NCBI RefSeq assembly: GCF_026262505.1
Contig: NC_067203.1
Location: 19,449,411-19,513,410, forward strand
Length of the DNA stretch: 64,000 nucleotides
Direction: 5' to 3'
Origin: Trichomonas vaginalis G3
Taxonomy: Eukaryota > Parabasalia > Trichomonadida > Trichomonadidae
Shown: positions 8,601-17,490 of the stretch, piece by piece
Position numbering within the stretch: position 1 is the first letter of the stretch
Layout: each line of letters begins with the position of its first letter
The notes under the pieces: generated by a model
What the model was told of the DNA's origin: nothing
The model's input: only the letters and a program-made list of their open reading frames with translations
The model's database searches: none
Translations under genes and position numbers: made by a program

Positions 8601-8662
8601 TTGACCGAGTGACCGAGTGACCGAGTGACCGAGTGACCTGGTCGCCTAAAATATATTTTTTT
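8601..8662 (-). repeat. Array relative with GGTCACTC word
   Basis: Four or more GACCGAGT units in tandem (8 bp each) next to the same AAAATATATTTTT block that bounds the GGTGA and GGGTA arrays. It reads like a third word variant of the same architecture, though it lacks the inverted second half. Confidence 0.55.
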
Positions 8663-8696
8663 CTATCTTAAGGAAATTCATGAAAATTCACCTGTT

Positions 8697-8800
8697 GAAT
8701 TTTGTATAAAAAGCAACCCGCTGTTTTCCGCGGGTTGGTATATTCTTCACAAAATGCTTGTTTTGAGGTCGAGCCACTTTTGGCTCCACCTCTTTTTTCA
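8697..8800 (-). pseudogene. Fragment of KilA-N gene with hairpins
   Basis: About 60 bp match the KilA-N gene at 8125-8190, but the internal hairpin differs: CAACCCGC/GCGGGTTG here versus CAACCG/CGGTTG there. A second hairpin (GAGCCA/TGGCTC) follows at about 8772-8787 and recurs in inverse at about 48573-48590. Confidence 0.55.
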
Positions 8801-8835
8801 ACCAAAAACTCATTTTTGTCGAATTCAGCACAAAA

Positions 8836-8924
8836 TTCATGAAAATTCAACGGGTGAGAAAACAGGTGAGAAAACAGGTGAGAAAACGGGTGAAATCTCA
8901 CCTCTTCACCTAAACATTATTTTT
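8836..8924 (-). repeat. Word-switch array 4, GGTGA type
   Basis: Longest array seen: TTCATGAAAATTCAACGG, four GGTGAG/A words at 12-bp spacing, two TCACC words and the outer AAACATTATTTTT block. It abuts the stop of the gene at 8924-9784. Confidence 0.7.
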
Positions 8925-9784
8925 CAATACTTTTTCAGCACTTTTCCGTAGTTGTATATGAAAGACAATTCGAGATAAAAGTCATAGTACAATGGTATAA
9001 TATGCTGCACACCGTTTGTTGTGAACCAAACTTGAAAGTCAGAGAAACTGTTACTAGGTGGTTCGTAGAATTTAGAAGCAAAGTCATAAAAGTCCTTACC
9101 AATACAAAGAAAACTACTGTTGCTTGAACTGAAACTTGCATGACACATAACATTTTGAGGGTCAAACACGTTTCTATAAACTGTCAAATCTGTTGGTGGG
9201 CGTATAAATTTAAACGGACCGTCAGGTGGTAATGGTTCGTTCTGGTTTAGTAACCGAAGAAATTGTGCCCAAGAACGTTTGTCTACTTGCCAAAATAAAA
9301 ACTGTGTATCTCTTGGAGGGTTAATTTCAATCTTTTGAAATGAAACTGTGGAGTTCATCTTGTCATATTCTAGCTTCAGATAGTATGTTCCATTTAGTAA
9401 AGAATCGTATTTTTCTTGAAATTCCCAGTAGTATTTGTTTATTTGAGTTTGAAAGTCATTTAGAGTCTTCTCAAGGTTTTCGTCTGAACGAATTGTAAAG
9501 ATTCTCATTTCATCAAATTTGTCTATTAGACCATCAGAACCTCTATACTGACCATGAAAATATACTGCAAACATAAACGCGTTAGTTCTATTTGAAAACA
9601 AAACTCTTCTAAATCCTATTGCCTTTGCATCTGAAGGACTTTGAAGCCAACGAATTGGATAGTCAAACCTGTAAGTACGGGATGAAATTTCTTCATCTGA
9701 AAGATTTCTACCAGTATTTGTAAAGATATAGTCTAACGGTTTTGTATCTGCTACTTTTGTTCTTTGTTTTTCAACCTGAAGCAT
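8924..9784 (-). CDS. Element structural-type protein, paralogue of 14466-15314
   Basis: 286 residues, start at 9782-9784. Shares with the proteins at 14466 and 58092 the N-terminal pattern TKPLDxxFTN, YRFDYPxRWL and KAIGFRR, and the C-terminal pattern FYEPPS, SDFQVWFTT, IIPLYxxFYLELSFIYNY. The body looks beta-rich. Its place next to fibre and capsid-type genes suggests a virion protein, but no known family is recognised. Sequence divergence from the other two shows an old paralogue, not a recent copy. Confidence 0.65.
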   Translation of the reverse strand: MLQVEKQRTKVADTKPLDYIFTNTGRNLSDEEISSRTYRFDYPIRWLQSPSDAKAIGFRRVLFSNRTNAFMFAVYFHGQYRGSDGLIDKFDEMRIFTIRSDENLEKTLNDFQTQINKYYWEFQEKYDSLLNGTYYLKLEYDKMNSTVSFQKIEINPPRDTQFLFWQVDKRSWAQFLRLLNQNEPLPPDGPFKFIRPPTDLTVYRNVFDPQNVMCHASFSSSNSSFLCIGKDFYDFASKFYEPPSNSFSDFQVWFTTNGVQHIIPLYYDFYLELSFIYNYGKVLKKY

Positions 9785-9821
9785 TTAATATATGTAAAAA
9801 TATACTGTTTTAAAAAATGTT

Positions 9822-10406
9822 TTAAAATGGTATGCCATATAGCTTCTTGAATTTGTTAAGAAGTATTTGAACGTTTTTTCCATCTGTATCTCTAGTGTTT
9901 ACATAAGCATAGCCATCCTTAGTAAAACATACTTGTAATTTCCTATAGTTTACGCCGGTATAAAAGTAGAAAGAGTCCTGTTCTTCGCTGTAGTAGTAAA
10001 ACTCAAACGTATGCTTACCATAGTCTGTAATTTCAATTGCTTCATCTTCTAGTTCGTCGACAAATTCGAATACAATATCTCGAAATTTGCCTATGTTCTT
10101 ATTGTTTTCAGAACAAGTGACCCAGCGTAAGTTTTCAAGTCTATTGTCGTTTCTTATATGGTTTATATGGTCTACAAAAGGTAAATTGTTAGGATTCGGT
10201 ATAAAATGAGTTGCAATGACAACATGTTTTAAATAGCATTTTCCACCCAGATTCATCATAGCATATCCGTCATTTCGCTCCCATCCGCTTAAAACTCTTT
10301 TTGTCTCTTTGTTTCTGACTTCAAATGACTCACAACAGTGAATTTCATATTTCTCATCTAACAAACAAGTTTCCCAACGGTCTTTTCCGACAGACTCAGC
10401 GTACAT
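9822..10406 (-). CDS. HNH endonuclease (NUMOD4/HNH_3 type)
   Basis: 194 residues, start at 10404-10406. The N-terminal part FEVRNKETKRVLSGW is NUMOD4-like. The HNH core is HVVIATHFIPNPN then FVDHINHIRNDNRLENLRW. The C-terminal ~90 residues repeat a similar modular pattern (FYFYTGVNYRK, GYAYVNTRDTDGK) typical of DNA-recognition repeats. Such enzymes make site-specific cuts and spread their own gene. Sits next to repeats made of its own gene ends. Looks whole. Confidence 0.85.
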   Translation of the reverse strand: MYAESVGKDRWETCLLDEKYEIHCCESFEVRNKETKRVLSGWERNDGYAMMNLGGKCYLKHVVIATHFIPNPNNLPFVDHINHIRNDNRLENLRWVTCSENNKNIGKFRDIVFEFVDELEDEAIEITDYGKHTFEFYYYSEEQDSFYFYTGVNYRKLQVCFTKDGYAYVNTRDTDGKNVQILLNKFKKLYGIPF

Positions 10407-10630
10407 TTCAAATAAAATAAAAAAATGTTTTTTTTTTTAAAAAATGTTTTATTTTAAATGGTATGCCATTTCATATTTCTCATCTAATTTCTCATGAACT
10501 TTCTTCATCTAATTTCTCATGAACTTCATCGTCAATGTTTTGTAAAGACTTCTTCATCTATGTCTTCCCAACGGTCTTTTCCGACAGACTCAGCGTACAT
10601 TTCTATAAAAATAAAAAAAATGTTTTTTCT

Positions 10631-11215
10631 TTACTTTACGTAACCACCCGCTGCCAAAAGTCTTTGACGCCAACCCATACCAGCTAATGAAGGTTGACTT
10701 GGTTTAGTCTCCAGACTAAACTTTGGTTTTGGTTTATCTTCAGTTTTTGGTTTTTCTTCTTCTATTGGTTTTTCGTCACTTTTCGGTTCATTTGACTTTA
10801 CCTCACTTGCTGGAATAGTAGTGTCGTTAGTATCTTCATAAATATCATATGCCATCTGTTTCTGTTTTCCTTTCAACTTTTTGTGTTTGTTGTAAAGTTT
10901 AGAATATTTCGACTCTAAGTCAATGAGATGTTCTATAATGAACTGTTGGTCAGTGAAGTAAACTTTCCCATCTGTTGTCTCGAAAATTCCTTCAGACTTC
11001 AATATTTTATTTGTGAGAGTCTGTTTCTTTTTTGAGATACTAGCCGTTCCATTTTTATGAAAAGTGACTTTGTAGTTAGAGTTTGTATTTCCAGACCTCA
11101 CACTTTCTATTATTGAATTTTTCTCTTCATCTGTAAGTTCTTTGACAGGTTTTGACAATGGTTCTGAACTTTTTGTTTGTGGTGTCAAATCTACCGTTTC
11201 AACTTCTTCGGTCAT
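10631..11215 (-). CDS. 194-aa conserved element protein, right-arm copy
   Basis: Same protein as at 964-1548 with a few substitutions, mainly in the acidic linker, and an intact C-terminal GMGWRQRLLAAGGYVK. Start at 11213-11215 behind the conserved ACTGAGATGAA leader. Confidence 0.7.
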   Translation of the reverse strand: MTEEVETVDLTPQTKSSEPLSKPVKELTDEEKNSIIESVRSGNTNSNYKVTFHKNGTASISKKKQTLTNKILKSEGIFETTDGKVYFTDQQFIIEHLIDLESKYSKLYNKHKKLKGKQKQMAYDIYEDTNDTTIPASEVKSNEPKSDEKPIEEEKPKTEDKPKPKFSLETKPSQPSLAGMGWRQRLLAAGGYVK

Positions 11216-11234
11216 TTCATCTCAGTAAAAAATT

Positions 11235-11390
11235 TTAGTTTGGTTTGTTTTCAACTGGTTGTTTAGGTTTTTTAAGTCGGTCTAAAACTTCTTGAGGTAT
11301 AGGAAGAACTTGACAAACGCGTGGTTGTGTAACTGCTGGAAGCCGACAAATCCATCTTGAGCCCATTTGTCTCAATGCTGTATTGTTCAT
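11235..11390 (-). CDS. 51-aa conserved element protein, right-arm copy
   Basis: Whole copy of the frame at 789-944 with the same leader. Conservation of length and frame in three copies supports a real gene. Confidence 0.65.
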   Translation of the reverse strand: MNNTALRQMGSRWICRLPAVTQPRVCQVLPIPQEVLDRLKKPKQPVENKPN

Positions 11391-11409
11391 TTCATCTCAG
11401 TAAAAAATT

Positions 11410-11811
11410 TTACATTCCCCAAGTTTGAGGCGGTTGCGGTTGGTTGTTGTTTACCCACTGTTGTGCATGGTTATATCCTCTGTTAAAGAATCTTTCACCT
11501 TGGTCCATATAGTGCCCTGCTTGGTTATAGTAGTCATTTGCTTTGTTATAGTAGTTTCCTGCTTCTCTTCCTACATTGTCCATCCATCCTTGAACTTTTC
11601 CTCTTGTTTCAGGATTTGGAATAAGATTTGTTGCATCTCGTGCTACCTCCCAACCTTTCTGTACAGTTTGTATAATAGGTTGTGCTTTCTCTTTCAGTAT
11701 ACCTAACGTACTCAAAATCTTCCTTCCAATTCCAAATGCACCTCTGGCTATTGTTCCCACTGCGGGTAAAAATCTAGATGCAACTCCTGCTAATGCGCCA
11801 AATAAACCCAT
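11410..11811 (-). CDS. Small amphipathic virion-type protein, right-arm copy
   Basis: 133 residues, near-identical to 368-769, starting MGLFGALAGVASRF. Divergent from the integrase with 16 bp between start codons. Confidence 0.7.
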   Translation of the reverse strand: MGLFGALAGVASRFLPAVGTIARGAFGIGRKILSTLGILKEKAQPIIQTVQKGWEVARDATNLIPNPETRGKVQGWMDNVGREAGNYYNKANDYYNQAGHYMDQGERFFNRGYNHAQQWVNNNQPQPPQTWGM

Positions 11812-11827
11812 TTCTTATAGGATAAAA
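11812..11827. promoter_or_regulatory. 16-bp divergent start region
   Basis: TTTCTTATAGGATAAA separates the MGLF start (reverse) from the integrase start (forward). The same layout is seen at 352-367 and 55811-55827. Confidence 0.5.
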
Positions 11828-12784
11828 ATGACGAATCCAAACAAGGACCCCTATGTTTCTAAAGCAACAAAGAAAGCACTCATGGTAAAAATCTTTAGTT
11901 CAACACCAAATGCTTGGTTTATGGATATCTTGGAAAACATTCCGAGGTATAGAGAAGATGGACCACCATACTGGTTAATATTTGTCGGTCAAAACACAAG
12001 ATACTGTGAAGCCATACCATTACAGTCCAAAAATATTTTAGATGTGAAAACTGCTTTGACAATCTTCGTTGACAAATACCAACAAAAACTGACATCTGAC
12101 TGTGAAAGTTCTTTCAAATCAGACGATATTAAAAACTATCTGCGTTCAAAAAATGTAAACCAATATTTCATTGTCGACCAAAACCATTCTGCTCTTGGTG
12201 TCATTGACAGTTGTATAAAAATCTTAAGAGACTTAAATCAACCACAAGGTGGTGAGGTAGATGAAATGTCATATGACGGACAAGTATAGACACTTCTCCA
12301 TGGCAAAGATGAGACAAGTTTTAAATATTTACAATAGCCGTAAACAAAAAGGTTTGGGAAACCACTCCCCCGAAGAAATGAAAAACAACCCTGACTTAGA
12401 GAAAGACTATATATTTAATAGTTTAGTCAAAGAGACAAACAAGAAAGAATGCCAGGCTTCAAACTTAAGAAAGGTGACAAAGTAAAATAGAAATACCTAA
12501 ACGCGACCCATATGAAAATACTATTTGACTATGACAACAATGGCGAACTCGACAGGTACTCACATTCGTGTTCGTAAAAATAGAAGAAAGTATACAAGAG
12601 AATATTATGAAGTTTTAGGCAAACATGGCAAAATGTACAGACTGCAAGCAGAAGATAAAACTACTATTGTCAGACCTCGTTTCAAACTTGTCAAAGTTCA
12701 AGGTGGTATACTTTCAAAGACAGTCCTAACAAATATAAGACAACTCCTGACGAATATGCTAAAGAAGTTGAAAATGACGACTAA
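11828..12784 (+). pseudogene. Maverick integrase, broken copy
   Basis: DDE-type integrase of the Maverick class, with the FMDILEN and SDCESSF catalytic segments and a C-terminal SH3-like region. It is near-identical to the whole copy at 55828-56787 but broken by several changes. Its 3' end meets the convergent fibre gene. Confidence 0.9.
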
Positions 12785-14447
12785 GCAATTCTATACCATG
12801 CGTAAACTGTCATGTAAGGTGGCATGTAGTCTTTACTTTGTCCCGTTGTTTGCGTATACCCTGAAACGAAATGTGTATGGTTTCCTTCTCCCTGAGTGTC
12901 ACTCCAGTAACAATTTATAGCGAACTTAACGTCGTCTTTAACATCATATCCTTTACCTTTTGTCATTCCTGACCAATCCCAATATCTATGCTTATGCCAA
13001 CCTGCTTGAGATGTACTTAAATCTATGTAGTGACTGTGTGCAGGTAAGTTTTCACCTGAAATCGTTTACTTCCACCTGTTTCCTTTGAAGAGTTTGCACA
13101 ATACAAAAACCTGTCGACTATTTGTTCCCATGCACCAACACCAAACATTACTTGAGGACCTCTTGCATCCATAGATGTATAAATAGAACCTACTGGGTTC
13201 ATTAAATCAAACATATGAGATATTATAGGATTGTCTCTTTTGAACTTAAAATATAGTGCAACTATTTCAGGTTTCTTCTGGTTTGTGTTAGAATATTTTT
13301 TATAATATAATCTTATGTTTTCAGGGTAGGTAAAGTCTTGACTATAATATTTATTTCTTGTCATCTTCATAATAGTATACTATTCTCGTTTTTCTATTGC
13401 ATTATATCTTTTATATCTATAAAAATCTAAATATAATGTTAGCTTTTGTTCATCTACATGTGGTGTTCTAACGTCATCTCCATAGTCATAATAATATGGT
13501 GCTGGAGCTGGGTCAGGCAATGTCATATCTGCCATTTCATAAACTCTTAAATATTTCTTTTGTTCGTCTCCAAGAAGTTTAAGTAGCAGTTGTTGTCTAA
13601 TGGAACTTTAACTTGTGTACCATCGTTCTTTTTATAGCTTACATACATTTCATTGTTATTTTTCGGAATGAGTTTATACCGTGTACCATTTTCTAAGGAC
13701 TGTACCAACTGCCATCTAAAATATTTATTTTCTTCATTGACAGAAAGGTCACCAACAATAGTCTCAATATTTTTTGTTCCAACTAAACTTTGGTATATTT
13801 CATTGACATATGTTTTATCTGCTTTATTTTCAAGGCTAACGTTTAAGTCTGTTATTTCAGAAGATGTATGTGTATGTCCAACGGCACTTTTCCTGTTTAA
13901 GGTTTCTTGTAAGTTTGTAATATTTGCAATGGTATGTGTATGTCCAACGGCACTTTTACTTTAAGGTTTCTTGTAAGTTTGTAATATTTGCAATGGTATG
14001 TATATGAGTCTTTTTAGAATATTCGTTTTCAGCTCTTGTCACTTCACTTGACATTTTATTGTCAACATATGTTTTGTCCGCTAGTTCAGGATGAGTATGT
14101 TCTTTCGTTGCATATGTTGCATCTGCTCTGTCATGTTCTTCTTGAACTTTTTCAATGACATACTCTTTGTCAGCTTTGTTGTCAATATCTGCCTTCAAAA
14201 GAAGTTCATCTATAGGTTTCTCGTTTAAAGTTCTTTTTGTTGGATTTATACAAACAGTATGGTTCTTACTGTCTTGAAACAGAAACTCGTCTGTCAATGG
14301 GTTTATCGTCAGTTTTAAGTTTCCTTCTTTCAATGACTCAGATATCTTAGAATAGTTTGAAAAGTTTGTTGTGTTCTTATTTAGAGCTTGCAAAATGAGT
14401 TGTCGGTTGTGTTGTATTTCTCTCATAGACGCTGTTTCTTTCGACAT
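12781..14447 (-). pseudogene. Collar-fibre gene, broken and repeat-shuffled copy
   Basis: Homologue of the whole fibre at 56784-58073. Retains the N-terminus (MSKETASMREIQHNRQ), KADKEYV-type shaft repeats, and the collar domain with NPVGSIYTSMDARGP and MPPYMTVYAWYR. The shaft differs from copy B: it has extra HTHTIANITNLQETL units from a ~70-bp DNA repeat at about 13860-14000, and a segment at about 13378-13540 not present in B. Fibre shafts of phages are known to shuffle this way. The copy is broken. Confidence 0.8.
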
Positions 14448-14465
14448 TTTTATTCTAGATAAAAT
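14448..14465. promoter_or_regulatory. 18-bp divergent start region, fibre / 282-aa gene
   Basis: TTTATTCTAGATAAAATA-type spacer between the fibre start (reverse) and the 14466 start (forward). The same spacer is at 58074-58091, and a similar TTTTTATTCTAAGTAAA lies at 42600-42617. The core TTATTCTAnnTAAAA is nearly palindromic, as expected for a two-way start signal. Confidence 0.55.
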
Positions 14466-15314
14466 ATGCTTTCAATAGAAAAAGAAAATTCAAGAGTTGC
14501 TACAACTAAACCATTAGATGAACTTTTTACGAATGTCGGTCAAAAGTTTGAGACAGAGACCGTAAAGCATGAAGGCTATCGTTTTGACTACCCACTAAGA
14601 TGGTTAAGAGACCCATCCGTCACAAAAGCTATTGGCTTTCGTAGAATGAAGTTCATTTCAGAAGCCATACATGGTTTCCCATTTACGGTCGGTTTTGAAG
14701 TTCGATACTATAACAAAGAAAAACGTACGTATGAGAAATTTGAACAGGGAAAACTTTTACAAGTGAATTTGCTTGTAAACTTAGAAACAACTCTTCAAGC
14801 TTTTCAAGAAAAAATAAACGATATCTATCTCGAATATGCAAAACAGTACAACATTGACGAAGGAGAGTACCATCTCGATATTATATATGACAGGAAAAAT
14901 GCAACTGTTAAAATCAATAGAATAGAAGACCTTGGAGAAGACGTTTATATTTCTACAAAATATAACAACTTGGCATGGTATAGATTTTTGAGGATGTTAA
15001 ATCAGCCTGCAGAATATCCAGTACACCCGAACTTTTATGAAGTCGAAAACCCTAATGGAACATATGAAAATGTTTTCGACTCAGATGCTATTATAGTTCA
15101 TGCTTCATTTTCTGGTGCACAAAACTCTTTTTTATGCTTGGCAAATGACTTTTACGAAAAACCTACAAAGCTATACGAACCACCAAGTGGAAGTATTTCA
15201 GACTTTCAAGTATGGTTTACTACAGATGGAAGAAAGAGAATAATTCCATTATACCACGCGTTTTACTTAGAACTTAGTTTCATATACAACTACTATCGAA
15301 CGGTAAAAATATGA
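14466..15314 (+). CDS. 282-aa element structural-type protein
   Basis: Starts MLSIEKENSRVATTKPLDEL. Beta-rich body and conserved C-terminus EPPSGSISDFQVWFTTDGRK ... LELSFIYNYYRTVKI. Paralogue at 8924-9784 and near-identical copy at 58092-58939. Always divergent from the collar fibre, so a vertex or fibre partner is a reasonable guess. No family recognised. Confidence 0.7.
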   Translation: MLSIEKENSRVATTKPLDELFTNVGQKFETETVKHEGYRFDYPLRWLRDPSVTKAIGFRRMKFISEAIHGFPFTVGFEVRYYNKEKRTYEKFEQGKLLQVNLLVNLETTLQAFQEKINDIYLEYAKQYNIDEGEYHLDIIYDRKNATVKINRIEDLGEDVYISTKYNNLAWYRFLRMLNQPAEYPVHPNFYEVENPNGTYENVFDSDAIIVHASFSGAQNSFLCLANDFYEKPTKLYEPPSGSISDFQVWFTTDGRKRIIPLYHAFYLELSFIYNYYRTVKI

Positions 15315-15318
15315 TTTT

Positions 15319-15561
15319 TTAATACGGTTGAGGTGTTGGATTTGGTTGCCAACTAGACTGTGGTGCAGGTTCAGGCTGTTGTATAACAGGAGCTTGCTCT
15401 TCTGGTTCAGGGTCTTTAGGTATAATACCAACGAACTGACCTACTCTTTTGCCAATATTTTTGACTCCGTTCCAAATTCCTCTTCCGACAGATTTTATTC
15501 CATTCCATATACCTCTTCCAACATTTCGAAAGAAGTTTCCTATTCTTCCAAAGAAACCCAT
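15319..15561 (-). CDS. 80-aa basic amphipathic protein (MGFFGRIGNFF...)
   Basis: The N-terminal half contains two tandem amphipathic units (NVGRGIWNGIKSVGRGIWNG) rich in Gly, Lys and Trp, followed by a Pro/Gln-rich tail. A near-identical copy lies at 58944-59186. Composition resembles membrane-active virion peptides. That role is inference. Confidence 0.65.
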   Translation of the reverse strand: MGFFGRIGNFFRNVGRGIWNGIKSVGRGIWNGVKNIGKRVGQFVGIIPKDPEPEEQAPVIQQPEPAPQSSWQPNPTPQPY

Positions 15562-15579
15562 TTTACTATATGTAAAAAT

Positions 15580-15941
15580 CTAATGTCCACCTAGTCTCTT
15601 ACGTTTCCTTCTGAGTTCCATAGCATTCTTTAACTGGAGCTCATACATTCTATTTCTCCTCTGGTAGAAAACATACTCTGGGTCAACTCCTGTGTTCGCG
15701 TCATCTGCATAGAGTTGTTTATATCCCACTTCAGGTTTGTATAAAACTCTTTCCATCTCATATTTGCATACCATGGTGGCAAACCTAACGCAGCGTCATT
15801 TGACATGGCAGTTTGCATTTGTACATCTGTTGGCACTTGACCATAGTTTGCCATTGCAGTTTGTATTCTAACTTCATTTGGAATATTCTCTGGGTTTGGT
15901 TGTCCAGGTTGCTGTGCATTCGCTAAGTTCTGTGCGTCCAT
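15580..15941 (-). pseudogene. 120-aa conserved element protein, broken copy
   Basis: Copy of the whole frame at 59205-59567 (MDAQNLANAQQPGQPNPENI...), with Ala/Gln repeats (QTAMANYGQVP) and a basic C-terminus RKRLGGH. This copy is broken. Confidence 0.65.
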
Positions 15942-15964
15942 TTAATATTAGATAAAAATATCTC

Positions 15965-16096
15965 TTACGAGTACATATGCTGAACATTTGCAGGCATTGG
16001 TTCATCTTCATATTCTCTATATCTTTCTGCCACGTCAAATAAGTAAATGACACAATGGAAAAAACCTAAAACAAGTAGTCCTATTTCAAACCACAT
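15965..16096 (-). CDS. 43-aa single-pass membrane protein
   Basis: Short frame MWFEIGLLVLGFFHCVIYLF followed by an acidic tail ending NVQHMYS. One hydrophobic helix at residues 5-20. Conserved in length and frame at 59591-59722. It overlaps the 3' end of the methyltransferase gene on the same strand, suggesting linked expression. Function unknown. Confidence 0.65.
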   Translation of the reverse strand: MWFEIGLLVLGFFHCVIYLFDVAERYREYEDEPMPANVQHMYS

Positions 16097-16899
16097 TTAC
16101 TTACTAGTAAAATTTCTTTGTTATGACACTTTTTCCGGTTTATAGGACCTCTCTCATATTCTATCTTGTCATATATAAACTCATAGTCATGTATGTCCTC
16201 TAACCATCTCATGACACTTTCCAAACCACTTTTATCGGATGTAAAGTAAAAGCATGGATGGTTATGTAAAACGTCTAAAGTTTCTAAAGAGTCTCTCAAA
16301 GTCCAGTCTACTTGGTATTGAAAATCGTATGTGTTATAGAACGGCGGGTCTACTATAAAGAAAACATTTTCCTTGTCTTTATATTTTTCATACAACTCTG
16401 TCCAATGACATCTCACAAACTCTATACCCTCAGTATATTTTTCTATGTTCTTTTTGAAAACCTTTGTATAGTTAAGATATAAAACTTTTGACATAAGTGT
16501 TTCAATGTCATGAACTCTTATAGAACCACTATATAATAGTCTAGAAGATATACTATCCCAGTCAATATACTCTGCCTTTTTCAAAACCTCTCTGACAGTA
16601 TTTTTCTTATCTAATGGTATACGTTCCATCTTACCTATAGGTATCTTTTCTTTTAACTCTTTCAATATTTTGTTTGTGTCTGGTATATGTTTGAGACGGT
16701 TCATATAGTTGTCGAAGTCATTGCATATAATCTTTGAGTCTGGGAATACGGTATGGCACAAATGAGATATATAGAAACTTCCACCGAACAAATCTACAAA
16801 TGTTAGACCATTCGGTAGTTTCTTAAGTTCTCTCAATAGAATATCTTTACATCTACTCTTATTTCCAAAGAAGGGTAACGGTGGTTTTGTAAAATTCAT
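16081..16899 (-). CDS. D12-class adenine-N6 DNA methyltransferase
   Basis: 272 residues. Motif X FFGNKSRCKDILL, AdoMet-binding motif I TFVDLFGGSFYISH, IICNDFDNY, and catalytic motif IV FIVDPPFYN (DPPY-type) identify a Dam/D12-class enzyme that methylates adenine in DNA. Usual size for the class. The second copy at 59698-60525 is also whole. The upstream region carries TGTCACTTTT, matching the trichomonad initiator pattern TCAYTW. Could mark or protect element DNA; target sequence unknown. Confidence 0.88.
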   Translation of the reverse strand: MNFTKPPLPFFGNKSRCKDILLRELKKLPNGLTFVDLFGGSFYISHLCHTVFPDSKIICNDFDNYMNRLKHIPDTNKILKELKEKIPIGKMERIPLDKKNTVREVLKKAEYIDWDSISSRLLYSGSIRVHDIETLMSKVLYLNYTKVFKKNIEKYTEGIEFVRCHWTELYEKYKDKENVFFIVDPPFYNTYDFQYQVDWTLRDSLETLDVLHNHPCFYFTSDKSGLESVMRWLEDIHDYEFIYDKIEYERGPINRKKCHNKEILLVSKCGLK

Positions 16900-17048
16900 T
16901 TTATATATATAATAAAAAATGTTTTTTCCTGAAAAGTGACAGATGTTTTATTGTGACTTCTTTGTAAATGTTTTGTCAAGACTTCTTCGTAAAGACTTTG
17001 TTGAGATTTCTTCGTAAAGACTTTGTTGAGATTTCTTCGTAAATGACC

Positions 17049-17126
17049 CAAAAATATATTTTAGGTGAAGAGGTGAGATTTCACCTCTTTTTTCACCTCA
17101 TTTCTCACCTCTTGAATTTTCATGAA
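17049..17126 (+). repeat. Word-switch array 5, GGTGA type
   Basis: AAATATATTTTAGGTGAAG opening, TCACC words at ~11-12 bp spacing, CTTGAATTTTCATGAA end. Confidence 0.7.
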
Positions 17127-17270
17127 TTTCTTCGTAAAGACTTTGTTAAGACTTCTTCATCTAATTTCTCATGAACTTTCTTGGTCTATGTTTTTTGTTG
17201 AGATTTTCTTCGTAAAGACTTTGTTGAGATTTCTTCGTAAATGACCCTAGTAGTATATTTTTGGTGTAAA

Positions 17271-17349
17271 TTTCATGAAAATTCAAGAGGGTGAAAAATT
17301 AGGTGAAAAAACAGGTGAAATCTCACCTCTTCACCTAAACATTATTTTT
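17271..17349 (-). repeat. Word-switch array 6, GGTGA type
   Basis: Reverse orientation. Starts TTCATGAAAATTCAAGAGG and ends TCACCTAAACATTATTTTT. Confidence 0.7.
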
Positions 17350-17407
17350 GGTGTAAAATTCTGAGTAAAATGACAGATGGAACACATACTTTTTTCAGTA
17401 AGTACAT

Positions 17408-17470
17408 ATGGGGTAGAAAAGAGGGTAGAAAACGGGGTAGATATACCCTTCTACCCTAAAATATATTTTT
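17408..17470 (-). repeat. Word-switch array 7, GGGTA type
   Basis: Same architecture, but every GGTGA/TCACC is replaced by GGGTA/TACCC. The only GGGTA array seen in copy A; it lies between GGTGA arrays 6 and 8. Confidence 0.7.
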
Positions 17471-17490
17471 GTCTGATTTACGCTCATTAC

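Larger units (their letters stand above)
9821..12178 (-). repeat. Right arm of inverted duplication in copy A
   Basis: Mirror copy of 1-2357 with the same five genes in the same relative order. The central spacer between the arms is about 7.5 kb. Which arm is original is suggested by copy B, whose 54630-56150 has the right-arm arrangement. Confidence 0.9.
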
